This document shows positions 25,025 to 34,368 of a stretch of DNA of 35,581 bases, piece by piece. How positions within the stretch are numbered: the first letter of the stretch is position 1; the number at the start of each line of letters is the position of its first letter. Source of the stretch: Alphaproteobacteria bacterium (GTDB taxonomy: Bacteria; Pseudomonadota; Alphaproteobacteria; JAUXUR01); the NCBI GenBank assembly GCA_030680745.1, contig JAUXUR010000083.1, positions 1 to 35,581 of the forward strand, given 5' to 3'. The position numbers and the translations under genes are program-made. The notes below the pieces were generated by a model. That model was not told where the DNA came from and did no database searches. It worked only from the letters and a program-made list of their open reading frames with translations.

Positions 25025-25054
25025 AAAAAAAGCCCCCCAAAAAAGGGCCTTTTT
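25025..25054. terminator. Bidirectional hairpin, copy 1 of a duplicated terminator
   Basis: A-run, AGCCCCCC, A-rich loop, GGGCCT and U-run. Together with the following ACTAATTATCTAAATTA it repeats the segment at 25603-25655. It lies between divergent genes (hydrolase start at 24970, AhpD-like start at 25151), an odd place for a terminator. Confidence 0.7.
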
Positions 25055-25079
25055 AACAAAACTAATTATCTAAATTACA

Positions 25080-25107
25080 TTGACATTAAATAAGTTATAA
25101 GTATTTT
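25080..25107 (+). promoter_or_regulatory. Possible sigma-70 promoter for the AhpD-like gene
   Basis: TTGACA at 25080-25085 and TATTTT at 25102-25107, 16 bp apart, 44 bp before the ATG. The -35 box is a consensus match, the -10 box is weak. Confidence 0.45.
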
Positions 25108-25150
25108 TTATACAGTGCAACCAATACACCAATTACGGAGTAAAAAAGAG

Positions 25151-25585
25151 ATGTCATACATTCGATTATCGGATTATGGATCAACACCTTTCGAGAAATT
25201 GATGGGTCATGTACCTGAAATTCTAAACAAATGGGAACAGCTTGAAACTGTCTTTTTTCAAAGCAAGCAATTTAGCCCAGAATTTCTTGAGCAAGTAAGA
25301 CGTGCTTTAGCTTTTAATAATGCCTGTCATTATTGCATGTCAAAAGCTGGTCCACCTGATAAAAATGTAGATTCTGTAAGGTTAAAGGAAGCGTTACGAT
25401 TCGCAAATAAATTTGAAATTGATCATATGTCTATCGATAAAAATGAAATTGAACGTATGAAACAATATTTCTCTGAAAAAGAATTAATTGAATTCATTGC
25501 TTTTTGTAGTTTTATTTCAGCATCACAAAAATTTGGCGCTAGTCTTGGGTTACAATCGACTCATAATTATTCAAAGACATTTTAA
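25151..25585 (+). CDS. Carboxymuconolactone decarboxylase / AhpD-like protein
   Basis: A 144-residue all-helical protein. The redox motif CHYC (in NNACHYCMSKAG, near residue 56) with a following helix, and IAFCSFISASQKFGASLG near the end, match the CMD/AhpD-like group. Members act as alkyl-hydroperoxidase partners or as small decarboxylases; the CxxC favours a redox role here. A GTG 12 codons upstream keeps the frame open, but GGAG is ten bases before ATG 25151. The gene sits between two copies of the same terminator sequence, which suggests the whole unit arrived or moved by a duplication. Confidence 0.75.
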   Translation: MSYIRLSDYGSTPFEKLMGHVPEILNKWEQLETVFFQSKQFSPEFLEQVRRALAFNNACHYCMSKAGPPDKNVDSVRLKEALRFANKFEIDHMSIDKNEIERMKQYFSEKELIEFIAFCSFISASQKFGASLGLQSTHNYSKTF

Positions 25586-25602
25586 AACGCGGCCTTTTGT
25601 AT

Positions 25603-25629
25603 AAAAAAAGGCCCCCTATGGGGCCTTTT
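25603..25629. terminator. Rho-independent type terminator, copy 2
   Basis: AAAAGGCCCC (25606-25615) pairs with GGGGCCTTTT (25620-25629), followed and preceded by T and A runs, so it can work on both strands. It ends the AhpD-like gene. Confidence 0.85.
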
Positions 25630-25639
25630 CACCGAAACT

Positions 25640-25758
25640 AATTGTCAAGATTATGAGACAAAGTCTAGAAAGACCGAGAACCGAAACGGCGTGTACTTAA
25701 GTACATGAGTATCGGAAGCACAGGTCTGACAACGAATTTGTCCATCATCTTGACAATT
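25640..25758 (-). repeat. Palindromic repeat family A, copy A4
   Basis: The family core reads on the minus strand. Outer arms AATTGTCAAGAT / ATCTTGACAATT are perfectly complementary and specific to this copy. The apical hairpin is TGTAC-TTAA-GTACA (25692-25705). The next helix is CCGA/TCGG where A1 and A2 have CCGG/CCGG, and GACC/GGTC extends it. It starts seven bases after the hppA stop and is in sense with hppA. Confidence 0.85.
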
Positions 25759-25765
25759 AAACTGA

Positions 25766-27853
25766 TTATTGGGCTAAATGCGCCAAGGTCGCCATCAAAA
25801 GCAACGCAACAATATTCACAATTTTAATCATCGGGTTAATAGCAGGACCTGATGTATCTTTATAAGGATCGCCAACAGTATCACCTGTGACCGCTGCCTT
25901 ATGTGCTTCTGATCCTTTACCACCATGATGACCATCTTCAATATATTTCTTCGCATTATCCCAAGCACCACCACCGGAGGTCATTGAAATCGCTACAAAT
26001 ACACCTGTTACGATCGTCCCCAAAAGCATCGCACCCAATGCTGTAAAAGCAGCAGATTGATCTTGAACCCAGAACACAACGAAATAAAGAATGATCGGCG
26101 CACAAATCGGTAAAAGGGATGGTATAATCATCTCTTTAATCGCTGTTTTTGTTAGAAGATCAACAGCTTTACCATATTCAGGTTTGGCCGTTCCTTCCAT
26201 GATGCCTTTGATTTCTTTAAATTGACGACGCACTTCAAGCACAACTTGACCACCAGCACGACCAACGGCTGTCATACCACGTGATGCAAATAAATAAGGA
26301 AGCATACCGCCAACAAGCAAGCCTACAACAACAAATGGATCAGAAAGATTAAATTCTATATCCAAGCCTTGGAAATAATGTCTTAAATCTTCAGTATAAG
26401 CTGAAAACAGAACAATCGCACCTAAAGCTGCTGAACCAATCGCATAGCCCTTAGTAACCGCTTTTGTTGTATTACCAACAGCATCTAATGCATCAGTTGT
26501 AACGCGTACTTCTTTTGGTAAATCTGACATTTCAGCAATACCGCCAGCATTATCAGTCACTGGACCATAAGCATCAAGCGCAATAACCATACCAGCAAGG
26601 GCTAACATCGCTGTTGCAGCAATAGCAATACCAAAAATACCTGCCAACAAGTAGGATCCTATGATGCCAGCGCAAATAACAATAATAGGCAAAGCAGTTG
26701 ATTCCATTGAAATCGCTAAACCTTGAATGATATTTGTTGCATGCCCTGTTTCAGATGCTTTTGCAATGCTTTTTACAGGCCTGTATTCAGTTGATGTGTA
26801 ATATTCAGTAATCCAAATCAAAAGACCTGTTACACCTAATCCAATAAAAGTACAATATAACAGGCTAAGACCCGTAATTTCTACTTCACCTAAAGGATAA
26901 GGCGTCTCAAATCCAATTGTTTGCCATATATAGCCAGCAATAAAAACGGCTGAAAAAATTGAACTTGCAATAAAGCCTTTATAAAGCGCACCCATAATAT
27001 TATTGCTAGAACCTAAGCGAACAAAAAATGTTCCAATAACTGACCCAACAATACAAACAGCAGCAATACCTAAAGGAAGCATGATCATTGATTCAAGTGC
27101 CGCACCTTCAAACATAACACCAGCAAGAAGCATGGTTGCTACAATCGTTACCGCATATGTTTCAAAAAGATCGGCGGCCATACCAGCACAATCGCCCACG
27201 TTATCACCAACGTTATCTGCAATAACAGCAGGATTACGTGGATCATCTTCAGGAATACCGGCTTCAATTTTACCCACTAAATCAGCACCAACATCGGCAC
27301 CTTTCGTGAAAATACCACCGCCTAAACGCGCAAAAATAGAAATAAGCGATGCACCAAAGCTTAAACCAATAAGCGCTTCAAGAATGACACGAATTTCTAA
27401 ACCTAAATGACGTAGAACAAGATAATAGACAAAAACGCCCAAAAGACCTAAGCCAACGACCAAAAGGCCTGTAATGGCACCAGCTCTGAAAGCAATTGCA
27501 AGTGCGCCCTTAAGACTTGTGCGTGCAGCTTCCGCTGTTCTTACATTGGCACGAACAGAAACGTTCATCCCTACATAGCCTGCAAGACCAGATAAAATTG
27601 CACCAATGGAAAAACCAATTGCCACATATTTACCCAGCAGCCATCCTAAAACAGCGCCTACAAAAATGCCAACAATCGCAATTGTTGTATATTGGCGATT
27701 TAAATAAGCATTAGCGCCTTCTTGAATAGCTGATGCTATTTCTTGCATGCGTGCATTTCCTGCAGGCGCTGCATAAACCATTTTTCCAACGACGATACCA
27801 TATAGAATGGCCAAAATGCCGCTAGATATAATAAAGATGTCCATTACTGTCAT
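25766..27853 (-). CDS. hppA: Membrane-bound proton-translocating pyrophosphatase
   Basis: A 695-residue integral membrane enzyme with about 16 membrane segments. It couples hydrolysis of pyrophosphate to ion pumping, conserving energy and clearing PPi. The catalytic loop [18 protein letters not shown] and the following DNVGDNVGD (~213-221) bind Mg-PPi. Lys464 in [10 protein letters not shown] marks the K+-independent class, which pumps H+; K+-dependent forms have Ala there. Length is typical. AAGGG is seven bases before the ATG, and a promoter lies 40 bp upstream. Palindrome A4 follows the stop instead of a simple terminator. Confidence 0.98.
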   Translation of the reverse strand: MTVMDIFIISSGILAILYGIVVGKMVYAAPAGNARMQEIASAIQEGANAYLNRQYTTIAIVGIFVGAVLGWLLGKYVAIGFSIGAILSGLAGYVGMNVSVRANVRTAEAARTSLKGALAIAFRAGAITGLLVVGLGLLGVFVYYLVLRHLGLEIRVILEALIGLSFGASLISIFARLGGGIFTKGADVGADLVGKIEAGIPEDDPRNPAVIADNVGDNVGDCAGMAADLFETYAVTIVATMLLAGVMFEGAALESMIMLPLGIAAVCIVGSVIGTFFVRLGSSNNIMGALYKGFIASSIFSAVFIAGYIWQTIGFETPYPLGEVEITGLSLLYCTFIGLGVTGLLIWITEYYTSTEYRPVKSIAKASETGHATNIIQGLAISMESTALPIIVICAGIIGSYLLAGIFGIAIAATAMLALAGMVIALDAYGPVTDNAGGIAEMSDLPKEVRVTTDALDAVGNTTKAVTKGYAIGSAALGAIVLFSAYTEDLRHYFQGLDIEFNLSDPFVVVGLLVGGMLPYLFASRGMTAVGRAGGQVVLEVRRQFKEIKGIMEGTAKPEYGKAVDLLTKTAIKEMIIPSLLPICAPIILYFVVFWVQDQSAAFTALGAMLLGTIVTGVFVAISMTSGGGAWDNAKKYIEDGHHGGKGSEAHKAAVTGDTVGDPYKDTSGPAINPMIKIVNIVALLLMATLAHLAQ

Positions 27854-27894
27854 GGATGAACCCTTTTTGTTAACAAAATTATAAAAACTTGATG

Positions 27895-27922
27895 CTTATA
27901 TTTTTAAACGACACAACGTCAA
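27895..27922 (-). promoter_or_regulatory. Sigma-70 type promoter for hppA
   Basis: On the minus strand: TTGACG (27922-27917), 16 bp spacer, TATAAG (27900-27895). Transcription would begin near 27888, giving a ~35 nt leader. The remaining interval 27923-28187 holds no recognisable gene, repeat or strong plus-strand promoter. Confidence 0.6.
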
Positions 27923-28187
27923 TTTTTATAGATAAGCATAAATGACATGCATAACTTATTAACTTCCAAAATGCAATCCAAAGTGAGTAGCCTTAATATT
28001 TTTTTTCCAACCATCTGACATATCTACCATATATGCCTAAATATACCTAAATGGTTTAGAAAACAAAGATCTCCATCGTTTCATTTTCTCTATTCCCTAA
28101 ATACGCAATGCTGTTAGAATAAAAAACAGGAAACGTTTTAATTAAATCTTGCGACCCTCCCCTACGGGCAAGTGGGCAAATAAACGA

Positions 28188-31100
28188 ATGAAAAAAGACC
28201 TTAGAATATTTATTTCATCCCCAGGTGATGTGGGACAAGAACGCCTAATTTCAGCACGCGTGCTTGACAGATTACAAGGTGAATTTGCCAATTTTTTTAA
28301 TCTTGATGTTATTTTATGGGAGCACGAACCTTTACGCTCCACTGGCCACTATCAAGATGAACTTATTCGCCCTTCCGACACCGACTTAATGATTCTTATC
28401 TTATGGTCTCGTCTTGGCACAAGATTACCCGAAAAATTTAAAAAAGCTGATGGATCATTATATTCATCCGGTACTGAATGGGAATTTGAAGATGCGTTAG
28501 AAGGCTTTAAAGCCACAGGCCGTCCTGAGATTATGACCTACCGTAAAAGCCAAGTTGCATTGCAATCTATTCAAGATGAGGGTGCATTACTTGAACGATT
28601 GCGGCAAAAAAAAGCATTAGAAGCGTTTTGTGATAATTGGTTTGGTAATCCTGAAAAAGGCTTTCAAAACGCCTATCATATGTTTGAAACACCTGATCAA
28701 TTTGAAGAAATTTTAGAAGTTCATTTAAGACGTTTTCTTAAAAATAAACTACCAACACATGTAACTGACACAGGCGACACCACCAATATAACATGGAGTA
28801 AAGGCTCACCTTTCCGTGGCTTAGAACCTTTTGACATTGATCACGCCGCTGTATTCTTTGGTAGAACACGCGAAATTGCAGAAATTAAACAAGCACTCCA
28901 AAATCGTGCAGCACTAAATTGTGCTTTTGTAATGATTTTAGGCATGAGCGGCGGCGGTAAATCGTCATTGGCGCGTGCTGGTGTTCTTGCAACCATTATA
29001 CAACCAGGCATTGTTGAAGGCGTAGGTCTTTGGCGTTATGCAATGATGCGCCCATCGGACGCTGGCGCTGGCAATCTTTTACGCGCACTTACTTTTGCGC
29101 TTTTATCAAAAACAGCTTTGCACGAAATTCTTGGGACAGGCCTAGATCATCAAGATTTACTTAATCTGATGCGTGAATCATCTACAGGGCTTATTTCAAC
29201 ACTTAAAATTGGGTTAAACCAAGCGGCCCAAGAAATTAAGGAAAAAGAAAATTTAAAAGAAGCCCCTGTTGCAAAACTTGCATTGCTTATTGATCAATTC
29301 GAAGAAATTTTTACAAATGACGCCCTTAGCCGTGAAGAAAATGAACTTTTTATAAAAGTTATTACAGCATTAGCACAATCTGGACTTGTCTGGATTATAG
29401 CCACAATGCGCAGTGATTTTTATCACCGTGCCGCTGAATATCCGGATCTTATTGAACTTAAAGAAGGCGAAGGCCAATATCATTTACTTCCCCCTGATTT
29501 CCATGAAATCGGCCAAATGATTAGACATCCTGCACGCGCTGCGGGTCTTAAATTTGAAGTGCGCAAATCTGATGGTGCGAAACTTGATGATCTTCTTCAC
29601 GAAGAAGCAGCAAAATCACCTGAAAATTTACCACTCCTTGAATTTGTGCTTGATGCCTTGTTTCAAGAGCGCACAGAAGGTAACGTCCTTACATTTGAAG
29701 CCTATGAAAATTTAGGCGGCATTGCAGGGGCATTGGCCCGTCGCGCTGAAGAAATCTTTCAAGATTTACCTGAATCCGCACAAAATGAACTTCCCTACAT
29801 TTGTGGCAAGCTTATTACTCTTGAAAAAAGTGATGCTGTTAAACCATTTGCACGGCGCGTTCTTCTTGAAAACACTGCAACAAATGAGAATCGTAAACTT
29901 TTTATTGATGCATTCATCAAAGCGCGTCTTATTGTTTCAGATCAAAACGATGTAGGCCAATCTGTTATTCGGATTGCACATGAATCACTTATTTCGCATT
30001 GGCCGCGTGTACAAGAATGGCTTCAGCAAGATCTAGAGTTTTTACGTGTTCGTGCACGTATAACAGATGCTGAAACCCAATGGAAAAGCGAAAACGAACG
30101 TGACGAATATTTACTAGCAGCAGGCAAACCTCTTATTGATGGGCGTGATCTTTTGCAACGACGCGAAGATTTAGAACCTGTCCTTATTCATTATATTGAA
30201 AAATCAGTTGAAAATTATGAATCTTTTTTACAGGCAAAAGAAGCTGAAACACGTAGAAAATTAAATCTTTTCAGAGCACTTTCTTTTGTTTTTGCTATCT
30301 TATCACTTGTCGCGGTCGTTGGTGGTTACACTGGATATAGAGGTCAAAAAGCAGCACAAAGCGCCCAAAAAACAGCTGAAAAAGAAGCTGACAATGCTAA
30401 AAATGCACAAAAAGAAGCGGAAGAAAGTGCTCAAAATGCAAAACAATCAGCACGTAAAGCAGAAATTTCAAGTCATGCCTCTGAAATTGCAAAATTACGC
30501 GCTGAACTTCAATTTTCACGTGGATTACGCAATCAATCTCATTTTTTAGCTGATCTTGCACAACGTGAAACGGATGCTGGACGCATTGAAACATCAATTT
30601 TACTCTCTCTTGAAGCATTGCCCAAAAAAGATGATCATTTCGAACGCCCTTATGTTGTTCAAGCGGAAGCATCCCTTTATAAAGCACTTTATAATTATCG
30701 CAATAAAACTGATTATGATGGATTGAAAGCCCTCATTACTTCTTTTGTTATGAGTCCTGATTTAACGCGCATTGCAGCATCAACAGAAACAGGACAATTT
30801 CGATTATGGAATGTTGCAACGCCTGATGAAAACGCACAACAAGTTAATGCCCATGAGGGCCGCATTACCCAACTTCTTTTTTCCAAAGATGGTAAAATGC
30901 TTGTTTCATGCTCTATAGATAGCACTATCAAAATATGGGATCCCTCGACTGCAAAACTTATTAAAACACTTGAAGGGCATAAAGCCAGCGTTGAAAAAAT
31001 AGCGTTTGACCCTGAAAATAAAATGCTGGCTTCCATTTCATTAGATAAAACAATACGACTTTGGGATTTAAATGCGTTTACGCAAAAAGCAGAACTTCTT

Positions 31101-32804
31101 GGTCATCAGGATTGGTTAACAGATCTTGCGTTCACATCAACAGGCGACACGCTTATAACGACTTCACTAGATAAAACAATTCGTGAATGGGACCTTAAAA
31201 CCAATAATTCTAAAATACTATTTGAACATAGCAATCCCATTTATTTTTTAAGCCTTCACCCTAATCAAAAATCACTCATTGCTGCTGCTGATGACGGATC
31301 AATCGTTATGATTGATCGCCAAAATGGTCAAAAAACAAACCTTGAAGGTCATTATGGAAGTTTAACATCGCTTAAAATAAGCCCCGATGGACATCATCTT
31401 GTAAGTACATCTCGCGATGGAACAGCGCGTCTTTGGTCTTTAGCAAACGAACCAAAACTTATCAAAATATTATCTGGTCATGATGGCCCAGTATTGGAAT
31501 CAAGTTTTTGTGAAGCCAATTCTTTTTTAGCAACATGTGGTCAGGATGGCACCTTTCGGTTGTGGAGAACTGACAATGGTGAGCAATTTATGATTTTAGA
31601 TACAGGTTCATCATTTTTAAATAAAATTTATGTTTTACCGCATGGAAAATCCTTATTAACTGCACGCGCCAAAGGTAAAGTTGAATTATGGAAAATATCC
31701 AAAATTGGCGGCAAAACCACCATTGATGCACATCAAAATCGTATTTATGCATTATCTTTTAATCCCAAAGGGGATCAATTTTTAACAGCTGGCTGGGATG
31801 GTTTTGTGCGTTTGTGGTCAACAAATAAAGGTAAAGAAACAAGTAATATTAAACGTGAACCACAATCCATTACAACAGCTCTTTACAGTCCCAAAGGACA
31901 ATATTTTGCCATTGCTTTACGTAATGGAGATGTTGAATTATGGGATGATGGCGGTTCACAACCGCGTTATACCTTAATCGGTCACAAAAGTGATGTAAAC
32001 GCGCTTACTTTTAGCCATGATGAAAAAATCATTGCAACAGGCGGCGACGATCACACGATACGTCTATTTGATACCCATAGCGGACAAGAAAAAGCACAGC
32101 TTGTTGGTCATAAAGGTAAAATTCAACAGCTTGTTTTTTCACATGACGATGATCTTCTTTACTCGATTGGCAGTGATGGCTTTGCTATTAAATGGGGACT
32201 TGATAAAAATGCTGAGCTTGTTCGTTTCAATGGACATAAAGGACCATTAACTAAAATGGTTTTGAATGCTGAAGGCACAAGACTTGTCACAGGTTCAGAT
32301 GATCGTACGGCACGGCTTTGGAATACAAAAACAGGTGAAGAAATTTTTCTTTTAGAAGGCCACAAAGGCCCTATTAAACATGTTGATATAACCAAGAATT
32401 CAAAAATGATTCTAACCGGAAGTGATGACCAAACAATTTCATTGTGGCATGCTTATAATGGACGTCAATTAATCCAAATTTCAAAACATCTTGGTAGTAT
32501 TGAGGAAGCATTCTTTAGCCCTGATGATACGCGCATTTATTCTGCGTCAACCGATGGCACTGCGCGTATTTGGGATATCGAAACAGGTGAAGAAATAGCA
32601 TTGCTTCATAAGGGTCCAATCCCCGTTTTAAGTGCCACCTTAAATCCATTGAATAACCAAATTGCAATAACCCTTGCCAATGGTCAAATTCAACTTGTTC
32701 CTGTGTTTAAATCAACCGATACAATTATTGACTTTGCCAAAGGCCTTGTCAAAAAAGAATTTTCACCCATTGAAAGACAGCGCTACTTTTTAGGTATTTT
32801 TTAA
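28188..32804 (+). CDS. DUF4062 - STAND NTPase - WD40 protein
   Basis: A 1538-residue multidomain protein. Residues 1-~185 match DUF4062 (IFISSPGDVGQER, then DTDLMILILWSRLG), a TIR-like fold module. After the linker GSPFRGLEPFDIDHAAVFFG comes an nSTAND1-type NTPase: Walker A GMSGGGKSS (252-260), Walker B LLIDQFEEIF (Asp369), and TMRSDFYHRA as a sensor region. A membrane segment follows (~694-716), then a coiled coil of Ala/Lys/Glu repeats (~720-775). About 15-16 WD40 units (~865-1500; e.g. TIRLWDL, TARLWNT) make two beta-propellers. STAND proteins switch on when the sensor repeats bind a trigger; similar architectures occur in antiviral conflict systems. The TTG at 28149 is rejected as start. 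No strong binding site precedes ATG 28188. Confidence 0.9.
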   Translation: MKKDLRIFISSPGDVGQERLISARVLDRLQGEFANFFNLDVILWEHEPLRSTGHYQDELIRPSDTDLMILILWSRLGTRLPEKFKKADGSLYSSGTEWEFEDALEGFKATGRPEIMTYRKSQVALQSIQDEGALLERLRQKKALEAFCDNWFGNPEKGFQNAYHMFETPDQFEEILEVHLRRFLKNKLPTHVTDTGDTTNITWSKGSPFRGLEPFDIDHAAVFFGRTREIAEIKQALQNRAALNCAFVMILGMSGGGKSSLARAGVLATIIQPGIVEGVGLWRYAMMRPSDAGAGNLLRALTFALLSKTALHEILGTGLDHQDLLNLMRESSTGLISTLKIGLNQAAQEIKEKENLKEAPVAKLALLIDQFEEIFTNDALSREENELFIKVITALAQSGLVWIIATMRSDFYHRAAEYPDLIELKEGEGQYHLLPPDFHEIGQMIRHPARAAGLKFEVRKSDGAKLDDLLHEEAAKSPENLPLLEFVLDALFQERTEGNVLTFEAYENLGGIAGALARRAEEIFQDLPESAQNELPYICGKLITLEKSDAVKPFARRVLLENTATNENRKLFIDAFIKARLIVSDQNDVGQSVIRIAHESLISHWPRVQEWLQQDLEFLRVRARITDAETQWKSENERDEYLLAAGKPLIDGRDLLQRREDLEPVLIHYIEKSVENYESFLQAKEAETRRKLNLFRALSFVFAILSLVAVVGGYTGYRGQKAAQSAQKTAEKEADNAKNAQKEAEESAQNAKQSARKAEISSHASEIAKLRAELQFSRGLRNQSHFLADLAQRETDAGRIETSILLSLEALPKKDDHFERPYVVQAEASLYKALYNYRNKTDYDGLKALITSFVMSPDLTRIAASTETGQFRLWNVATPDENAQQVNAHEGRITQLLFSKDGKMLVSCSIDSTIKIWDPSTAKLIKTLEGHKASVEKIAFDPENKMLASISLDKTIRLWDLNAFTQKAELLGHQDWLTDLAFTSTGDTLITTSLDKTIREWDLKTNNSKILFEHSNPIYFLSLHPNQKSLIAAADDGSIVMIDRQNGQKTNLEGHYGSLTSLKISPDGHHLVSTSRDGTARLWSLANEPKLIKILSGHDGPVLESSFCEANSFLATCGQDGTFRLWRTDNGEQFMILDTGSSFLNKIYVLPHGKSLLTARAKGKVELWKISKIGGKTTIDAHQNRIYALSFNPKGDQFLTAGWDGFVRLWSTNKGKETSNIKREPQSITTALYSPKGQYFAIALRNGDVELWDDGGSQPRYTLIGHKSDVNALTFSHDEKIIATGGDDHTIRLFDTHSGQEKAQLVGHKGKIQQLVFSHDDDLLYSIGSDGFAIKWGLDKNAELVRFNGHKGPLTKMVLNAEGTRLVTGSDDRTARLWNTKTGEEIFLLEGHKGPIKHVDITKNSKMILTGSDDQTISLWHAYNGRQLIQISKHLGSIEEAFFSPDDTRIYSASTDGTARIWDIETGEEIALLHKGPIPVLSATLNPLNNQIAITLANGQIQLVPVFKSTDTIIDFAKGLVKKEFSPIERQRYFLGIF

Positions 32805-32807
32805 ATG

Positions 32808-32932
32808 TTAACGATCCACCTTATGGGCAAATTCGTCGTCAGGACGCAGCTTCCGGTACTCATGTACAAAGAGGTACATTCCGTTCCGGTTCTCGGCCTT
32901 TCTAGACTTTACCGCATAATTTGTATCGTTAA
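32808..32932 (+). repeat. Palindromic repeat family A, copy A2
   Basis: Starts three bases after the STAND gene stop, in sense with it. Outer arms TTAACGATC / (G)TATCGTTAA are specific to this copy. Core as in A1: TTATGGGCAAATTCGTCGTC, CCGGTACTCA, apical TGTAC-aaagag-GTACA (32863-32878), TTCCGG, TCTAGACTTTACC, GCATAA. Confidence 0.85.
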
Positions 32933-32958
32933 TGGTAAAACATGTGGAGATGCTTAAA

Positions 32959-34260
32959 ATGAAGCAGATAAGCACAACAATAAAAATTTTTGTTATCAAT
33001 ATGTTTTTAATCGCTGCAAGTTTTAATGCCTATGCAGAAAATGGCCAATCAACAATCATTGCCGTCGAAACAAAACCAGCAGAGCAACCTTCTCTTGCAA
33101 ATACTGACAATGACACCATCAAGATCGGCGCCGTTATTGCACAAACGGGAATGCTTAAAGAAATTGCGCAAATTGTACGCAAAGGATATGACATTGCTCT
33201 TGATCAAATTAATACGCGCGGTGGGATACGCGTCGGCAATCGATTTTACAAATTAGAACTCATCTATGCAGATGGCGCTTCAGATCCAAACAGTTCTAAG
33301 GTGGGTGCTGAAGACCTCATCAAAAAAGGGGTAAAATTTCTACTTGGTCCTTATGGGTCTAATATCGCTTCTGCAATTTATCCATTGGCTGAAAAATACA
33401 AAATACCTTTTGTTCAATCTCAAGGGACAGCATTGCTTTTATATTCTCCAAATTTACATTACACCTTTAGTACAAGTTCTTCGGCTGACCAATATCTAAA
33501 ACCAGCGATTAAATTATTAGGTGAAGCATCGCTGGCCAGAGGCCGTAAAGCAGAAGACCTTAAAATTGCTATTATTGCGCGTGATGAACCCAGTAGCCAA
33601 GACATAAGATCTGGCGTCGTTGAGGCTTTACAAGAATGGAAAATGCAATTAATAGGTGATTACACAATCAGTGCATCTTCAAAAGATATAAGCGACATAT
33701 TGGACAAAATAGCACCTTCAAAACCAGATTTATTAATTGCAACACTTCAATCTGATGGCGCACGTCCTTTTGTCAATGAGCTTGCAAAAAAGAAAATTGA
33801 TTTTCCAATGGTTGCAATGACCCATTGCGATGCTTCAAAAATTGAAGATCTTAAACCCAAATCTGACTATATTTTATGCGCTTCCCAATGGGATCCATTT
33901 TTAAATTATCCCGATCGTTTTTTTGCATCTTCTGCAGATTACGCAATTAGCTATAATCTTAAATATAATATTAATCCACCTTATCAATCAGCAGGCGCAA
34001 GCGCTTCCCTTATCCTTTTGGCTGATGCTATTGAACGTGCGCAATCACTTGAACCAGAAAAAGTACGTGATGCCTTAGAACAAACGAAACTAAAAACACT
34101 TTATGGTGAAATTCGTTTTGATAAAGAAAAAAATAAAGCAAAACCAATGGTTTTATACCAATTAATGAATGGCGTTTATAAAATTGTTTATCCTTTATCA
34201 GGGGCTTGGGCACAACTTGCCTTTCCGATGCCCTCTTGGCAAGAACGCGTCGTCGACTAG
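32959..34260 (+). CDS. Periplasmic amino-acid-type ABC transporter binding protein (Peripla_BP_6)
   Basis: A 433-residue protein with a signal peptide (residues ~5-24, then AYA-EN), a ~30-residue linker and a two-lobed type I periplasmic binding fold. Hallmarks are IKIGAVIAQTGMLKEIAQ, ALDQINTRGGIRVG, LIYADGASDPNSS, FLLGPYGSNIASAI and the VRDALEQTKLKTLYGEIRFD near the end. Relatives bind branched-chain amino acids, amides or similar ligands. No permease or ATPase genes are nearby, so it is an orphan that uses components encoded elsewhere or acts as a sensor. GGAG nine bases before ATG 32959 fixes the start; upstream in-frame ATGs at 32932 and 32950 lack spacing. Confidence 0.9.
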   Translation: MKQISTTIKIFVINMFLIAASFNAYAENGQSTIIAVETKPAEQPSLANTDNDTIKIGAVIAQTGMLKEIAQIVRKGYDIALDQINTRGGIRVGNRFYKLELIYADGASDPNSSKVGAEDLIKKGVKFLLGPYGSNIASAIYPLAEKYKIPFVQSQGTALLLYSPNLHYTFSTSSSADQYLKPAIKLLGEASLARGRKAEDLKIAIIARDEPSSQDIRSGVVEALQEWKMQLIGDYTISASSKDISDILDKIAPSKPDLLIATLQSDGARPFVNELAKKKIDFPMVAMTHCDASKIEDLKPKSDYILCASQWDPFLNYPDRFFASSADYAISYNLKYNINPPYQSAGASASLILLADAIERAQSLEPEKVRDALEQTKLKTLYGEIRFDKEKNKAKPMVLYQLMNGVYKIVYPLSGAWAQLAFPMPSWQERVVD

Positions 34261-34261
34261 A

Positions 34262-34368
34262 TATAGTATTTTCCATTTTGGTTAATAGAGCGTCAAACGC
34301 CCCTCATGTAGAAAGAGACTACACTTCGTTCCTCATTCCTTCTCTTAACCAAAAGCGAAAACACTATA
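34262..34368 (+). repeat. Palindromic repeat family A, short copy A5
   Basis: Starts one base after the binding-protein stop codon, in sense. Arms TATAGTATTTTCCATTTTGG and the complement ending ACTATA pair over ~28 bp with few mismatches. The apical hairpin is TGTAG-aaagaga-CTACA (34307-34323), a compensatory variant of TGTAC/GTACA. The inner conserved arms of A1-A4 are shortened. A3 follows directly. Confidence 0.8.

Noticed and set aside
27003..27410. 135-codon plus-strand frame opposite hppA
   Set aside because: It is the antisense shadow of a strongly conserved membrane protein gene; the Ser/Pro/Ala-rich composition reflects the other strand.
28149..28187. TTG start giving the STAND protein 13 extra residues
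   Set aside because: No binding site, and the DUF4062 domain begins right at ATG 28188 (KKDLRIFISSPGD).
30397..30687. 96-codon minus-strand frame inside the STAND gene
   Set aside because: Antisense to the coiled-coil and linker region of an intact gene.
32808..32999. 63-codon minus-strand frame containing FVHEYRKLRPDDEFAH
   Set aside because: It is a frame through palindrome A2 overlapping the start of the binding-protein gene, with no support as a gene.
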